From positions 26,073,304 through 26,137,303 of the forward strand of contig JAAONU010000004.1 of NCBI GenBank assembly GCA_012932295.1: a stretch of 64,000 nt of DNA. Reading direction: 5' to 3'. The notes beneath the pieces are model-generated. The model had not been told where the DNA came from, did not search any database, and worked only from the letters and a program-made list of their open reading frames with translations. Below are positions 25,647-38,773 of the stretch, one piece after another. This stretch comes from Cyclina sinensis. Lineage: Eukaryota; Mollusca; Bivalvia; Venerida; Veneridae. How positions within the stretch are numbered: the first letter of the stretch is position 1; every line of letters begins with the position of its first letter. The translations under genes and the position numbers were made by a program.

Positions 25647-28600
25647 ATGGCGACTACTGCAAAATCTACCGAGCCAAAAATGCATAAAGAAACGTCGAAA
25701 AATACAGGTAGGCATTCTGATTTCTATTGCTCTAAATAACTTATGCACATCTTATTCATTCAGCTTAAAACAAAAGTGATAAAAATGAAAATTTCTTCTT
25801 TTACAACTGTTGTACACAGAAATCTTGTTTAATTAAAAAATCAAAAAGTTTGAAACTCGGTCACCATGGTCACGTAGGGCTGTGTATCAGTCAGAATGAT
25901 CGGTACGATATATGTATCGATACAAAATTATCGATATTCGATATATCATATGATATTTTTTCATACTTTTGTTGATACTCAATTTTATCCGAATTTCGCG
26001 TATCCCAATTGTCTACAGTACAACTCGGTAATTAATCAGCGCCGATTATAAAGATTATTTTCGATTGAAGATGATCAATTCTCAGTTTATCATACTTGGA
26101 CACAACACCCCTTTGGACAAGACCATCCCATTGGCCTTGGCCCTTTGAATGACTGGTCCTCAGCTCAAAGTGAAAGCAGCACTTCGGGGGCATTGTCATC
26201 ATAGTGACAGTTCTTATTATATGGTGCTATGTCCCAAAAAGTATAAATAAATATATGAATAAATAAATAAACAGAGAGTAATTTGAACTTGTCATTTATG
26301 TCAGTAATTGTTTTCTAATACAAAAAAAAATACAATTTTGTACAAATAATGAATACTGAAAATTATTTAGTGGGGGTTTTCCATAATCTTCTCAGGTCAA
26401 GCAAATTTTATTTACAAAGAGCTTTTTACACTTACGTGTAGCATAAAGAAAACAACATACTAAACAGTCACATTACAATACAGCCACTTATCACAAACAA
26501 TAGCCCACATACAATACAGTCAAATTACAATACAGCCACTTATCACAAACAATAGTCCACATACAATACAGTCACATTACAATACAGCCACTTATGACAA
26601 ACAATAGTCCACATACAATACAGTCACATTACAATACAGCCACTTATCACAAACAATAGTCCACATACAATACAGTCACATTACAATACAGCTACTTATC
26701 ACAAACAATAGTCCACATACAATACAGTCACATTACAATACAGCCACTTATCACAAACAATAGTCCACATACAAGGTTCAAAAGAAATCCAGATGATTAT
26801 TGATATATTTCACAATAACAGGATAAAAATTTATTATAGGATGTTTAGAATTTTAAGACTTTAATAAAGGTAATTAAAAAGGCACTGCACTGAATACACC
26901 ACCATACAATGCAGGGGAAGTAACCTTATCAGACTTGCTTAATATGACTCTGGTATTATCTTTCTTGGTCATAGGATGTGGCAAGGTGGGATAAAAGAAA
27001 AATATCTCAAAAGAAAGATAACAGTACTGACATATTTTCAAAAAGTAAACAGACTGACATAATAGTATGCTCAAGCTTGAGTCCAATAGCCAAGGTGAAT
27101 CCAGAAAAAAAAATGGTAAAAAAACAATAATTAATATCAGCCTTTGAAGTATTTAGAATTTATTGGGTATCTCTTGCGATTTAAAGCTTCACAGACAGAA
27201 GAAATGTAAAAGGCATCACAGATTCTGTAGATCTGATAACATTAATTGTAGTTTAACAGTTTATAAATTTGGCTCAATTAGACCTATCAAAAGATCAAAA
27301 TGATTTGATATGAATGTGGATATATTTCTGATAATCACGTCAGTGTGTTGTTGTTGTTGTTGTAATTTATATCGTGGTAGTGGTCTTTAAGATAAACCAA
27401 ACTCAGTGCAGTAGTTACTTCCCTTTCAGTAGTACAGTAATCGCTGCCAACAGCCATGACACAAGATGTTGATATAAAATAAATAAAGCAAAAACTGTTT
27501 TTAAATTTTATACATGTAACTTGCAGACATTTTAAATGTAATTTTTCTTAATCTTAAAATGAAGAGAAAAAAAATATTTTCTTAGAATAGTTATTATGTG
27601 CATACATTGTACTTAGACAGAACAAGCTAAAGTTTACCAACAGTTGTAGAGATTTGTGAACATGAAGAGGATATCACTGCAAAGGAAACTGAAGCTGAAA
27701 GAACTATAGATGATGAGACTGAAATGAAAATTAAGTTGTTAACAGAAAACTTTTATAATATTCTCACCTTTCGGCTGTCTGCATCATTCCCATTAAAACG
27801 ACTGACTCACAGATGGGTCGATGATGCATAAAAAAGAAAATGTTTGTATATGTAAAAATTCTGGTTGTAGTTGTGAAGAACATATCGAAACTAAGTTACT
27901 GTCTCAGTTTTTGTTACAAGAACACAGTTTTTCACACTTTAATCGCTAACAAATTTACCCTGTTAGTCACGGGGTAGATACCTTGTTTACATTGTTAATT
28001 ATGCCATTGATATAGAACATTCCATAGTGGCTGAGTGGTCTAAGTCACTGGCCTTAATGACTTGAAGGGCATGGGTTCGTATCCTGTTCAAATCAAATTC
28101 TTTTTCTTCAGTTTTGATAATGTATAGAAGTATACAGTAATGTTTTCTTTCATAGTGTCTTAACTTCTCTTTAATTTTAAAGAAAAATAATGTGGCTAAA
28201 TTCATTGAGTCAGTCCCATTAAATGTACTCATGAAATATAATCTTAAGTCTCAAATACTAGTAACTGACATTTCAGTAGCCATGATATGCTCATTAAAGG
28301 TTAAATTATTATGATGAATTAAAAAAAAATTCTTTTTTTGGCTTAAATTCAAGCAGCTGTTTCACGAGAATGGTTAGAAAAGGCCAAGAATGGTGAGGAA
28401 GAGTTCCAGTGGAAGCTTGGGGAGCATTACCTCACCCTGGCTGACTCGTCTGTAGATACGGTAGAGAATGGTAAACTTGCCATTTACTGGCTAGTGGAAG
28501 CATCTAAACAGGGTAACGAGAAAGCTACAGAGAGTTTGAAGAAATGCTTGGAGACTAAAACAGGTACGACTTACTGACATACACAGCAATTAAAAAGTTA

Positions 28601-31600
28601 AATACATTTCTTGTCATAAAGTGTAAATTCGTTCTGATAAATACTATTTGAAGGATTTTCATGAGTTATCGGTCAAATGTTTATAACATTTGAGACAATC
28701 ATCACAAACCAGATTTCAGGCCCACCACATTTAGATCAAGGTCACAGTTCAAGGTCAAAAATTTGAGCCATAGAATTTCTGTCCACCCCACATCTTCTTT
28801 ACCCCTTGCAAGATATTCATGGAAGTTTGGTCAGGTGTTTATCTCAAAAAGACAGTGTGCAGAACCAACATTTCTTTGCACTCAGTTTACACAGATTCAG
28901 ATAATACATGTATCAGACATATCTTTTCTTCTCTCTGTCACTTGAATTACTTGAAGAATATTCATGAAACTTAACCAAATGATTATTTCATTGAGACAAC
29001 CTGCAGAATCCACATTTCAGGCTCAACATGATAAGGTCAAGGTCACAATTCAAGGTCAGAGACTCAAGGTCAAAGACTTAATTATCTCCTAAATTAGAAT
29101 AATTATGAAACTTTTGTCAGATGTTTATCTCATTGGGGTGATGTGTAGAATTAACATTTATTTAGTGCTCCTGACTTGCATGATTTCGGATAAAACATGT
29201 TTCTGACAAAGGTCATATAATGTCAGTAGCTTCAGGCGTTAATTGCCCTGCTGTCAGCGGGGGTCTTGTTCACTATAGGAAAGCCGTCAATAATTTTTGT
29301 TTTATAATATGGAGAATTAAAACTTCTAATATGGTAGATCAATTTGGGTTAAAATCACTGCAGGGATCTGGACAATTTCATGTTTATTTTGGCAGATTTT
29401 GACAGGGATGGCATACATAAATAAACTTAAGATAAAAGAGAGAGTTTTTTATTTTTAAATGAAAGGTTTGACAGATGAGAACACAGCTGATGTAAAATGG
29501 TGCGTAACAACCTCCGCCCTTGAGAAGAAAATCAGATATGCTGCCAGGAATATGTTCCATTCAATCAACACCACCCATAAAGAAGTGTTGTCGGCAGATG
29601 AATATGCAGAGGCCATTAAAAAGTTGACTGGAGGAAAGGAGCAGAAGCTACTGCTTGCTGCAGGTAATAATTCAAAAGAAAACACTTTGATCTGCATGTA
29701 AATCAATGTGTATTAGCCGTCACCTCGTTACATTTCTGTTATGAACTTGTCAAACACTCAGTTTGGACAGTTTTATCACTATTAGGGGTATCACCTAAAA
29801 TGTTACTGACATACACATGTAATAATGAACAGTGCAGATTACAATCAGACTGCATTGGTATGAACTGTCAAAACTGTTCAGTAAGGTACAAGAAAGGTAA
29901 AAGTAAGCTCACAGTTCGTTTTTCAGATGCAAATAATTACTGTGGTTGAGGTAACCGGAGTTTAAATAAATAGAATATGTCTGAACGACCACCTGAATTA
30001 AAAACATAAATTTAAACATTATGCAAAGGTTAGTGTTTAGTATTAATACAATTTAGATGGTCTGGCATGGCACGGCACAGCCGCGCAATCAATTTCATTG
30101 TTTTAATGCATTCAAATAAACTGAGTAGCTTGCATAAAAGTTGAAATTATTTTTTGTTTACTGACTAAAATTGATCGATAAACTGAGCTCTTGGGTGACA
30201 CCGATTTACCTGTAAAAAGTGTCACAGAATTTGAAGTATAATGTACTGCAGTGCCATTGAACAAAGTGTAATTTCAACTTCTAAGCATCTTTTTCATTTT
30301 GAAAATGACGTCCGCAGAAGAATTTCATAATTCTTTTAAAAGGGTTTAGTTATCAGCCTTCTTGAGTTACATCTTCCAGTCAACAGATTCTATTCATTTA
30401 AGGCTTGTTCATTAGACAGGACCGAATTTCGATATGTTTTATTATATCAGCAATATTAGAGGAATTAATAGTTGATCATGTTGAACTGAAAGGTGAAAGC
30501 TACTGATTGTTTGTCAGATTGAAGTGTCTTTCTGGTGTTCGAAAGTTAAAAACATCTCTGTTAACTTCGCATGACAGGTTTTATACCATACTTACTTCGT
30601 TTATATTTTGTCATAAACTTTCTTTCAGTAAAATGCACTGGTCAGTTTAAATCTGTAACATACACTGATATATACATGTACTTTATAAATCGAAAAATAT
30701 TTGCATGATTTATTTCTCTGGAATGATAGATTAATCTTCTGTTGTTTTCATGATTGAAGGAAAGAAAATTGGAGAAAACATATCAGAAAATGAGTTTGTG
30801 AAGATTTTATCAAAGAAAGTTCAAGGAACAATGACCTTGACCTCTACAGAAAAGTCAGCGGCATATGAAGCGGCTGGTCCTGTTGAAAAGGTAAACAACT
30901 ATACCCCATCTTCGTATTTTTTCTAAAGTCAGTTAATAATTTCAAGAGTATTGAAAAATAAAATTTAACCAAAACAGGACATCTTTATATAGTAACTGTA
31001 TGTGTGATTTTACAGATAACAATGGATGATGGCCCGAGTATGCAGGATAATTGAGAATGTGTTTCTCAAAAGAAAACAAACTTTATTGATTTTTTTTTAA
31101 TTCACATGAACCGAGTTCTGTTACACAGTTGAGCTGAAATTTACTTCACTATACTTACTTTGTATGGGTATTCAATGTCGCTTGAAATAATTACACTAGA
31201 AGAAAAATTTAAACTTAATTCTGTTATGCTGTATCATAAACTGGCTTGCTTCGTAGCTGTTATCAATGTTAACTATGGGATTAATGTGTGTTTAAAGCCA
31301 ACAGTATTTGTAATTATTACAACAGAAAATAATGTATAATTCTGTTGACAGAAGAATTTCATAAATCTCCATGAAACATAATTATTCAAAACCCAAAAGG
31401 AAATTTGCATTTTTTTACCGCAAGCATAGATATTATGCATGAAATATTAAAGAAATTATATTTCAGAGTAGTTAACGTTTCATATTCATCTTGAATTAAT
31501 ACATTGCCTACATAATTATGTTGTTAAACATAGAAAATTGTGATACATATGAGTGAAAAAAGTTTTATTCTGCATATAAGGTTCTATAATTTGCAATGTT

Positions 31601-33497
31601 TTATATATCTCTGGTTATCAGAAGATGGGTACATTATAAGATATTCCATAATGCTAATTAGTTTGAATGTGATACATTTTTTCACTTTATTTTCTTATGT
31701 TTACAGGTTGTGAAGTTCCCAAGAGAAACATGCATGGTTCTTGCAGATCAAGCTCTTGAATTTGCATCGAAAGATGGATTAAACATGGTGATGTCATGCG
31801 TGCCAACTGATCAGATTTATTTTCTCACCTTGTTCTTCCTTTATGGATTCCTCTCACCGAAGTTTCTGCTCGAAATTGTCCCGTTGATAGTATTTTACAT
31901 ATCTTATGCAACAATTATAATTACGACTTTACAAATGTTTTACAAGAAAAAAAAGCTTAAAGAGGCCTCTGCCCTTGCTGAAATGCTGAAGCAATATGAC
32001 GTAGGTGTTAATGTTGATCAGACCCAGTCTCAGTACTCCTGGAACTCTCTGACACCCTATCTGGTCTTTTTTGCATCTATCCCTCTAGTAGTTGCAAGTT
32101 TCTCACTTGCCGACAAAACTTACATCCCATGTTCCGAACTGTGTGTGCTCAATTTTGTGATTTGTGGTATCTGTTTCATAGCCATTAGTGACAGCCACGA
32201 TCTTGTTACGTTGCTCGCCTTGTGTTGCAGTTTTCTAGCGGGACTTCCGGTATTCTTGCACAATTTCCCGAAAGTTCCTGTCCTCACTCCAATGATAGAT
32301 TTTTTGTCTGGTTCATTTTTCACAGTAGATTTATTTGGTGGACTGAAACTCAATATTGGCATACCGTCCATTTGTTACTCCATAATTCCTATATTCTTTA
32401 TTCAAATGGCGGTACGAAACTCATTTCAAGGAATGTACCGAGTATTGGTGCCTCATCTTGTCTGTTATTTCTGGTTTAACTTGGTGACTTCAATGTACCC
32501 CTTTTCAACATGGTTTGGTCTCGCAAGAGCTACCGTAGGCTACGTCATGCTGCCTTTACTCATACCACTGAGTATCTTCATATTTATCATTGGTTTGATT
32601 TACATGTTCGTCAGACTGGCTGCATCGGACATGTTTGGCAAGGTTGTCATCACACTTCTGCTTGGTTGTATCCCCTTACTACTCACCCAGACAAAGAAAC
32701 TGTTTGGCGGGAAATTAGACAAAAAGTATGGCTTCCTGAAGAAAATTTTGATGATTGTATTCGCTCTGTTAGCTGTTGTTCCTCTGATATTTGTAAGGTT
32801 TCCTACAGCTACTGAAACAACTGTCGAACCACTTACAGTGGATAATTTCTTACGTGTTTGCAATGCAAAGGGGCCTGATGGAAAGGAAGTTACAATGAAA
32901 TGTAACCATTTGAAAGGGTCTAAAGTAGAATGGCAAGGTAAAATAACGGGCTCTAAAGTTACAAGTGTAAGTAATGATGTTACTGCAATGATCAATGTGT
33001 TCCCTTCATTTATAGCAAACCCTCTTAGATGCATTTATGGCAAGTCTTACGGTGATTGTTCAGACGAACACATGTCCGAGCAGGATGTTGAGTACTGTAA
33101 ACTGATGACGTCATTAGGTCATACTTGCGGTATAGAGGAACTTGACAAATTCACTTACAGTTTTGATGTTGAGTTTGTTGCTGAACAATTAAGTGCGTCA
33201 GTTGAAGCAGGCTCTGGGTTCGAAAAGTTTTATCTTGCCCTGCAAACAGGTGATGAAGTTGATATTAAAGGTACAGTCGTTGATAGTATGTCCCGCCCAC
33301 TGAAGATGAGGCTGAAGGAAATAAAATGTCTAAATAGGGAGCTTGAACTTGATAATGTTGTTGAAGAGGAGGTTGAGGACCTGTATTACACATTGTTTGA
33401 AGAGTCACTGAGAGTCGCTTTCAATTTCTTTTGGTATCCATTGGCTGAATATGTTCCCCAGAGTCACCCAGGGGAAACTATTCATGTAGTTGAATAG
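25647..33497 (+). CDS. WFS1: Wolframin, endoplasmic reticulum membrane glycoprotein
   Basis: Five exons: 25647-25707, 28354-28563, 29466-29663, 30760-30890, 31707-33497. They join in phase to 796 aa, against about 890 in human. Family role: an ER membrane protein in calcium homeostasis and control of ER stress. The short N-terminus is followed by SEL1-like helices (EWLEKAKNG through YWLVEASKQGNEKA, about 24-80), then an EF-hand-like region. The single large last exon, as in vertebrates, encodes about nine hydrophobic helices (about 233-568). It has the family signatures IPCSELCVLNF, GMYRVLVPHLVCYFW and RCIYGKSYGDC. The luminal C-terminus is cysteine-bearing and ends in an aromatic VAFNFFWYPL-type motif. 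ATG 25647 has context AAAATGG. An additional exon at 27629-27735 is possible but lacks a GT donor. Start and exon 1 are less certain than the rest. Confidence 0.95.
26464..26775 (+). repeat. 52-bp tandem repeat, six copies
   Basis: Units begin ACAGTCACATTACAATACAG at 26464 and repeat every 52 bp (26516, 26568, 26620, 26672, 26724) with only a few substitutions. The array lies in wolframin intron 1. It is short of G on this strand and has no open frame of interest. Confidence 0.95.
27629..27735 (+). other. Possible extra or decayed wolframin exon
   Basis: An open, acidic block follows an acceptor-like TTTACCAACAG. It starts in the phase left by exon 1 (G+TT) and reads VEICEHEEDITAKETEAE. Both ends are in phase 1, as a cassette between exons 1 and 2 would need, but the end at TTAACAG is followed by AAAACT, not GT. 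It may be a lost exon, a non-canonical splice or chance. Confidence 0.3.
28018..28225 (+). mobile_element. tRNA-derived SINE, family 1, copy 1
   Basis: The pol III promoter boxes are TGGCTGAGTGG (28028-28038) and GGTTCGTATCC (28074-28084). A tail follows with GTATAGAAGTATA, TTAACTTCTCT and AATTTTAAAGAAAA, then ATTGAGTCAGTC. The tail is shared with 33755-33964. It lies in wolframin intron 1. The boxes resemble a Leu/Ser-type tRNA head but no intact tRNA fold is present. Confidence 0.8.
28640..29280 (+). mobile_element. Repeat element with AAGGTCA-rich units in wolframin intron 2
   Basis: Three diverged internal units repeat phrases such as TTTATCTCA, GTGTAGAA/GTGCAGAAC/CTGCAGAATC and AACATTT. 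The element ends GCGGGGGTCTTGTT, like the tail of other bivalve repeats. It contains six TCAAGGTCA or AAGGTCA words: 28736-28744, 28749-28757, 29033-29039, 29037-29045, 29050-29058, 29064-29072. Non-coding. Confidence 0.55.
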
Positions 33498-36060
33498 AAT
33501 AGTCTGTACTTGTCTTTGAATCAACTGATGTATCAACTGCTGCCTTTTTGTACATTTACAATATTTTGCCTCATTTATTTTCCTAGGTCAGACTAGTGGC
33601 CTGAAACAAATCATGTTTATATTGAAGGTCAGAAGCTCTGATTTAAAAAAATGCAATATTTCAGATGTAATGCACTGTGTTTAGATAGAAATTACAGACA
33701 TTCATCATTGTGGCTTATACAGAAAGGACAAACAGTCATATTTTTAATATTGACAAGCTTCTGTGGCATAGTGGTGTAGATCACCGCTGTTTAATTGACT
33801 GACCATTAGGGCATGGGTTCGAATCCTGTTGAAAAGCAAAAAAAAATATTCAGTTTTCATTGTGTATAGAAGCATATGTTTTTTCCATAGTATATTAACT
33901 TCTCTAAAATTTTAAAGAAAACTAAAAATTCAGCTAAATTCAATGAGTCAGTCGCTTTAAATGAAATATTTGTTATGTATTTATTATCATCTATGCAAAG
34001 CAAAAAAAATATGTACAACAGTTGTTATTCTTTCATTTAAACATGTAGCTTTTGCTACAATATACTGTTGAGGATTGTTTTGCTAATGTTCATCTTCATA
34101 TAATGTAATGCTACTAATATACCGGTATGATGTTGTACCTGCATTAGAATTCATTAGCACCTATGCATTCAGGTTTCTGTAAAATCCATTAAGCCTGGAA
34201 CTGTTCAATGACATTTTAATATGCTTTTTATCTCTGACTTTCTGGTAGATTTAAAATCAGCATGTATTTTTTATATTCTTGAACGTCAAAATAGACAGAA
34301 ATTATCCAAACAAAGATTTATCGCTTTCCATAATTGACAAGAAGGAACAGACAAGGAGTGAACACATTTTAACCATTGTAAGCTTGCATGTAAAACATTT
34401 TACAGCATTGTCATCAGACTCCATAAATAGTTCCCTTTCTAACTTTGGTTTCTGCAGAGTAGAATCCACTTTGATTATTGATTTCACAGGTAGTCACTGC
34501 AATAACTCATTTTTTAACCTGGGTAAAACTCACAAGAGTTATAAATAACACAGGTACAAGCTCTTTTCCGACTTTGGTATCTTTTTTTTTCTTTTTTATG
34601 AATATATTTATATATAAAATATTCTATTTATATGTTTTGAAAAGTTGTGCTGGTTTAGTTGTGTTCCAAGAAATGAATAGATTTGAATGCGGTATGCACG
34701 ATTTATTCGAAGCATGAGTCATGCTTATTTCTGAATTTGTGTCAGTATCCGAAGCTATACTCCTTTCCAGTTGCAAGAATCTTAATTGTTTAACTCAACT
34801 ACTGAAATATTGTCTGATGTTAAAGTCAGCCAGTGACGTAAGACTAGAATTTGATTAAGATCATGATTAAAGGACTAACATACATGTATTTCTGACCCTT
34901 TTCAAGATTTTTGGTCTTTTCTTTGTCAGAGTTTCTGTTTATTATAGAAATGTGTATTTCTGTTGTATTTTGTTAAGGAAAGGTAATTTAAAAAACCTGT
35001 CAATACTCATTTGTAGGAATGTTTATGGAGTATACCTAATTTGAGATGAATGAACTGTCTGATTATTATGAGAATGTTTTCCTGATTGGAAGAATTTGTT
35101 TGTTTTTCTAAATTGTTGAAATATCTTCTTATATTTATTGCTTAGCTGTTGGTAAGGATTATTTTATATCTATATTTGTTAGCTTTCATATATGCAATAG
35201 TTGTTGAAGATTTTATATATTTATTCTTTACACTAAATAAATTAGATTTAGAACGTTTATTTTCGTGCTGTTTTTTTTTTTAGCTTCTGTCCTTGGTTAT
35301 TGGTGAGCACAATCATTTTGCCTGGCAAAAAATGATTAATTTTCATAAGTTGCAGTTGCAAAGACGAGACCCTCATTGCTTTACCTTTATTTAGATTACA
35401 TACTGCCTGTTTTGATTGCACATGTCACCGAAGCCAAATAGTTCCGTTATTTAGTAGCATCTGGAGCAGAATGCAAGATACAAGAATAATCCCGAAAAGC
35501 ACCGCTGCATACATCCTTTGTTAACCGTTTCACCCTATAGGTAATTAGTGGTCTGTATGGAGCGTGACAGGTCCAAATAGCAATTCCTGGATTACATATC
35601 TTGTGCTATTACCACTAACTCATCCCCTATAAACTTAAGGTCTTTTTCGAATTGTATGGTATTTCTATTGTTTCGATCCAATTGTTGCCGACTGGGCTAC
35701 CGTGCTAGGCCACTGACAATAATTTACTGATCCACTCTTGAAAATCTCGCAAGGAATCAAAAGTATTAAAACTGTGACAGTCGTCATTATACTTGAAAAT
35801 ACTATCAAAAGCTCTTTAAATGTATTTAGAACTATTAATGCTGATTTTTATCCTACGGTTCAGTTATGTTCATAGTTTTAACATGGTGGTTTTTGTTTAA
35901 CCACAAATAACTGAATTGAATTAGTGTGTGTAAACAAACACAGTTAGCGTCCAAAACAAGCGAGTCGTGTTAGATAAAGGACTAATTATTCATTTGAATT
36001 CTATATTTGCGGTTCAGTTTATGAACATATCAGTGTGAGGAAATCTCAAGCAAAGATAAG
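33498..36060. other. Wolframin 3' region and upstream flank of secreted protein 1
   Basis: It contains SINE copy 2 (33755-33964) and several AATAAA words. The one at 35236-35241 precedes a T-rich stretch and could end a long 3' UTR; which signal is used cannot be told from sequence. A tRNA-like fragment on the minus strand (GTTAGTGGTAATAGCAC, near 35600-35620) may be a SINE remnant. No gene was seen. Confidence 0.45.
33755..33964 (+). mobile_element. tRNA-derived SINE, family 1, copy 2
   Basis: A box TGGCATAGTGG (33764-33774) and a canonical B box GGTTCGAATCC (33816-33826). The tail matches copy 1 at 28018-28225: GTATAGAAGCATA, TTAACTTCTCTAAAATTTTAAAGAAAA and AATGAGTCAGTC. It lies just downstream of the wolframin stop codon and may be transcribed in its 3' UTR. 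Confidence 0.8.
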
Positions 36061-38728
36061 ATGTTAATTGTTTTAGCAGTGGTGAGTTTCCGTATAGACA
36101 GATTTTCTTTTTTGATTCAGATGAATTATATTTCAAGCCGAATTGGGAATAGCATTATTGATACAGCAGCTATCTTGGGCAAGTAGGATTCGTAATAAGG
36201 ATAATATTTTAAAAATTGCGAACGTACACCTAACACATCAGTTCAGTAAGGGTGACCTTAACTACACGGTCGCCAAAGTCGATTTTTTGGAAAGATTAAT
36301 GAAACCTAACTGAACGTGTGTCATTATATTTAGCGCTTTATACATGTCATTATTCATAATCACAACAGATGCTTCTATGGGGTGCCATGATTGATGTCGG
36401 TACTACATCGGGCAGCTGTACGGGTTAAGCTGTTAATGCGAGTGAAGTACATTTTTTAAATGAGCATAATTTTAGACGTCTGAGTATGCTGTATTTTAGT
36501 TGATTATCTTTCATTCGTCTAAGTTCGTATAGGTTCAACATGGCCCTCTTGTGAATTTCAGATGTTTGCGTCTTTAATTCCACGCAGATGACCACTAGTT
36601 TGTCACATGCACGCGTGAATGATTAAATGATTACTCACGAGGTTTCTTACCCTTCAGATTAATCCGTAATGTAGAACCTTTTCAACGTTTGTACTGTTGA
36701 CGTGAAGTTATCCACCATCCCGAAGTTCAAGTTTTTTTGTTCAAGCGCTTTTAAAAGCTTTTTGCACTACACTTACAAAGTCACAAGAAAAACAACCATG
36801 AATGTTTTCTTTCCACAGGTAGCGACTGTACTGGTAAGATACATTTAGATATTACCATTTGTTATATTTTCTTCAGTTGACGCCACCGCCTGAGATTCCG
36901 TTAAATTTTCTGTCAATTTCTATTCTTTTGGCTGACCAATGGTCATAACCTTGAACATATGCAATCTGATTTTTATTACATGTATATCGTCTAGTGAAAA
37001 TTTTTTATCAATTATTGAACAATTGTTTTGTCTACTCTAATTGGCTTCAAGGATAAAATCATTAAATTTTTGACTTTGTAGAATGTTCATATTAATGTTG
37101 TAAGTATGTAGCAGGTCTATATATGCACTTTATTGCGTACTTAATACCGCATAGGGCGAATGTTTGTTGCATGATATGCTTGCCTTTTTCGCATAATTTG
37201 TGTAACGTTAACTTGGCTCGTATCCATATTGATTGTAGAAAAAATAAGTATAAGTAGGCTTCTGTTTACACATTGTTTTGTATTCACAATCGCTCAGGAT
37301 ACAGATACATAGGCCCACAAGTTCCCACAGTCCGTGCTTAATACAAGTTGATTTATATGTTTCATGGGCAACTTCGATTGGCCTTTATAGTTTTACCAAT
37401 CTTTTAATACTTCTTAAACAGATCGACATGTGGACAGAGTTGAATTGTGACAGAATTGCAGTTGTTTTCTTCTAGGTTTCTGTAAAATATTGCCTTGATG
37501 AAAATAACTGTAATGGCATTTTAAATCTAAATCACTATATATATATGAAGCTAATTTTTAGATGACGAAACGTATTTTTGTACAGATATGCGGCGAAGCT
37601 GCAAGTGTGACAACTTGCACGAACTCCTACACGTGTGGACAAGGTATGTGTTGTAGAGCGGCGGACGGGACTGTTCTAACAGACCAGCAGATGGGCGGTT
37701 TTGGTCCCCATTTTATGAATCCTGACGGGGGTCACAAGAACGGAACTTGCAGCACAAGACTGGCTCAGAAAGGCGAGATTTGTGACTCGAACTGTGGCTG
37801 TGATACTGGTAAGGTTCAAAGCTACGTGAACAGTTGAAAGTCTGTCACAGTTTCCTAATTTATTACATCGAAATTCCTTTAATCCTAAAATACATGTTTT
37901 TGCACAGTAATATGAAATATATGTATCTCGCTTACGTCGTAATTTCGTTACAGGAGGAAAACGTTTCCTAGGTAACTATAATTTCATCATTGACTTAGCA
38001 GATATTTAGACGCCAGGAAATTAAACCTGGACACAAAGTGTCCACAGTCATTTGAAACTGAACCCCAAAATATATGTTCTTTTGACTCGTCTCAAAGTAC
38101 AAACTGTATCATATCAAAAGTATTTACTTTTTTTTCGTAGCAATATACCATTGACGCAAATAAACCATTTCAAATGTGTTGTTTTGAAATAAATGGATTT
38201 AAGAGATTTTATGATGTAAACAAAACTTTTTTTTGAAATTGTAACATGTGAAACATTTTATCATTTTAAATGATCAAGCTACTTGTTGGTTAAAAACCGC
38301 AAATTTGTCAAACATTCTATCAACACTTTCAAAGTACTGTCTTTTCAAGATGCAGAAACATAAAAAGAAGAAAATAACGTAACTTAATAAAGGTCGAACA
38401 AGCTTCAATTCAACGGAACAGCACCATGTCAAATGAGTCTGTTTTTACTTGTTTTTGCTTTTTGTAGGTGTTACTTTTTTAATTTTTATTTAAAGTTTTT
38501 GCCATACTTTAGAAATGGAAAAAAATGGACACAGGCAATTGATTTGCTAATATGGCTACATCTTAAACTTGAAACTGCCTCGTTCTGTTTTCAGGTCTTG
38601 CATGTTATCGACCAATGAGCGGCGTTTGTTGTCCACCAATGACGTGTTACGATGCCGCTTACGTCAAACAACAACAAGAATACTGGGCAAAGTGTTTGTC
38701 CAATCCCGGGTGCGCTCTTCCGCCATAG
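36061..38728 (+). CDS. Secreted cysteine-rich protein 1 (colipase/Dickkopf/prokineticin-like cysteine spacing)
   Basis: Four exons: 36061-36081 (21 nt), 36819-36833 (15 nt), 37586-37808 and 38595-38728, giving 130 aa. The first two exons and the start of the third encode a hydrophobic signal peptide (MLIVLAV, then VATVL, then ICGEA). The mature part has 14 cysteines. The order CTNSYTCGQGMCC, then NGTC, GEIC, CGCDTGLACY recalls the C-x5-C-x4-CC ... C-x-C-x4-L-x-C layout of Dickkopf C-terminal, prokineticin/astakine and colipase folds. A further cysteine-rich tail follows (VCCPPMTC, WAKCLSNPGC). Such proteins are often extracellular ligands or cofactors, but the assignment here is inference from spacing and no function is claimed. 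AATAAA lies at 38768-38773. Tandem partner at 39375-43478. Confidence 0.8.
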
Positions 38729-38773
38729 ATGCTAATAAATACTGTAAAATTGTACTTTTTCTATGGAAATAAA

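Noticed and set aside
28021..28095. Possible tRNA gene
   Set aside because: It has A and B boxes, but no full acceptor stem or cloverleaf, and a tail shared with another SINE copy.
32600..33034. 144-codon minus-strand frame
   Set aside because: Antisense shadow of the large wolframin exon.
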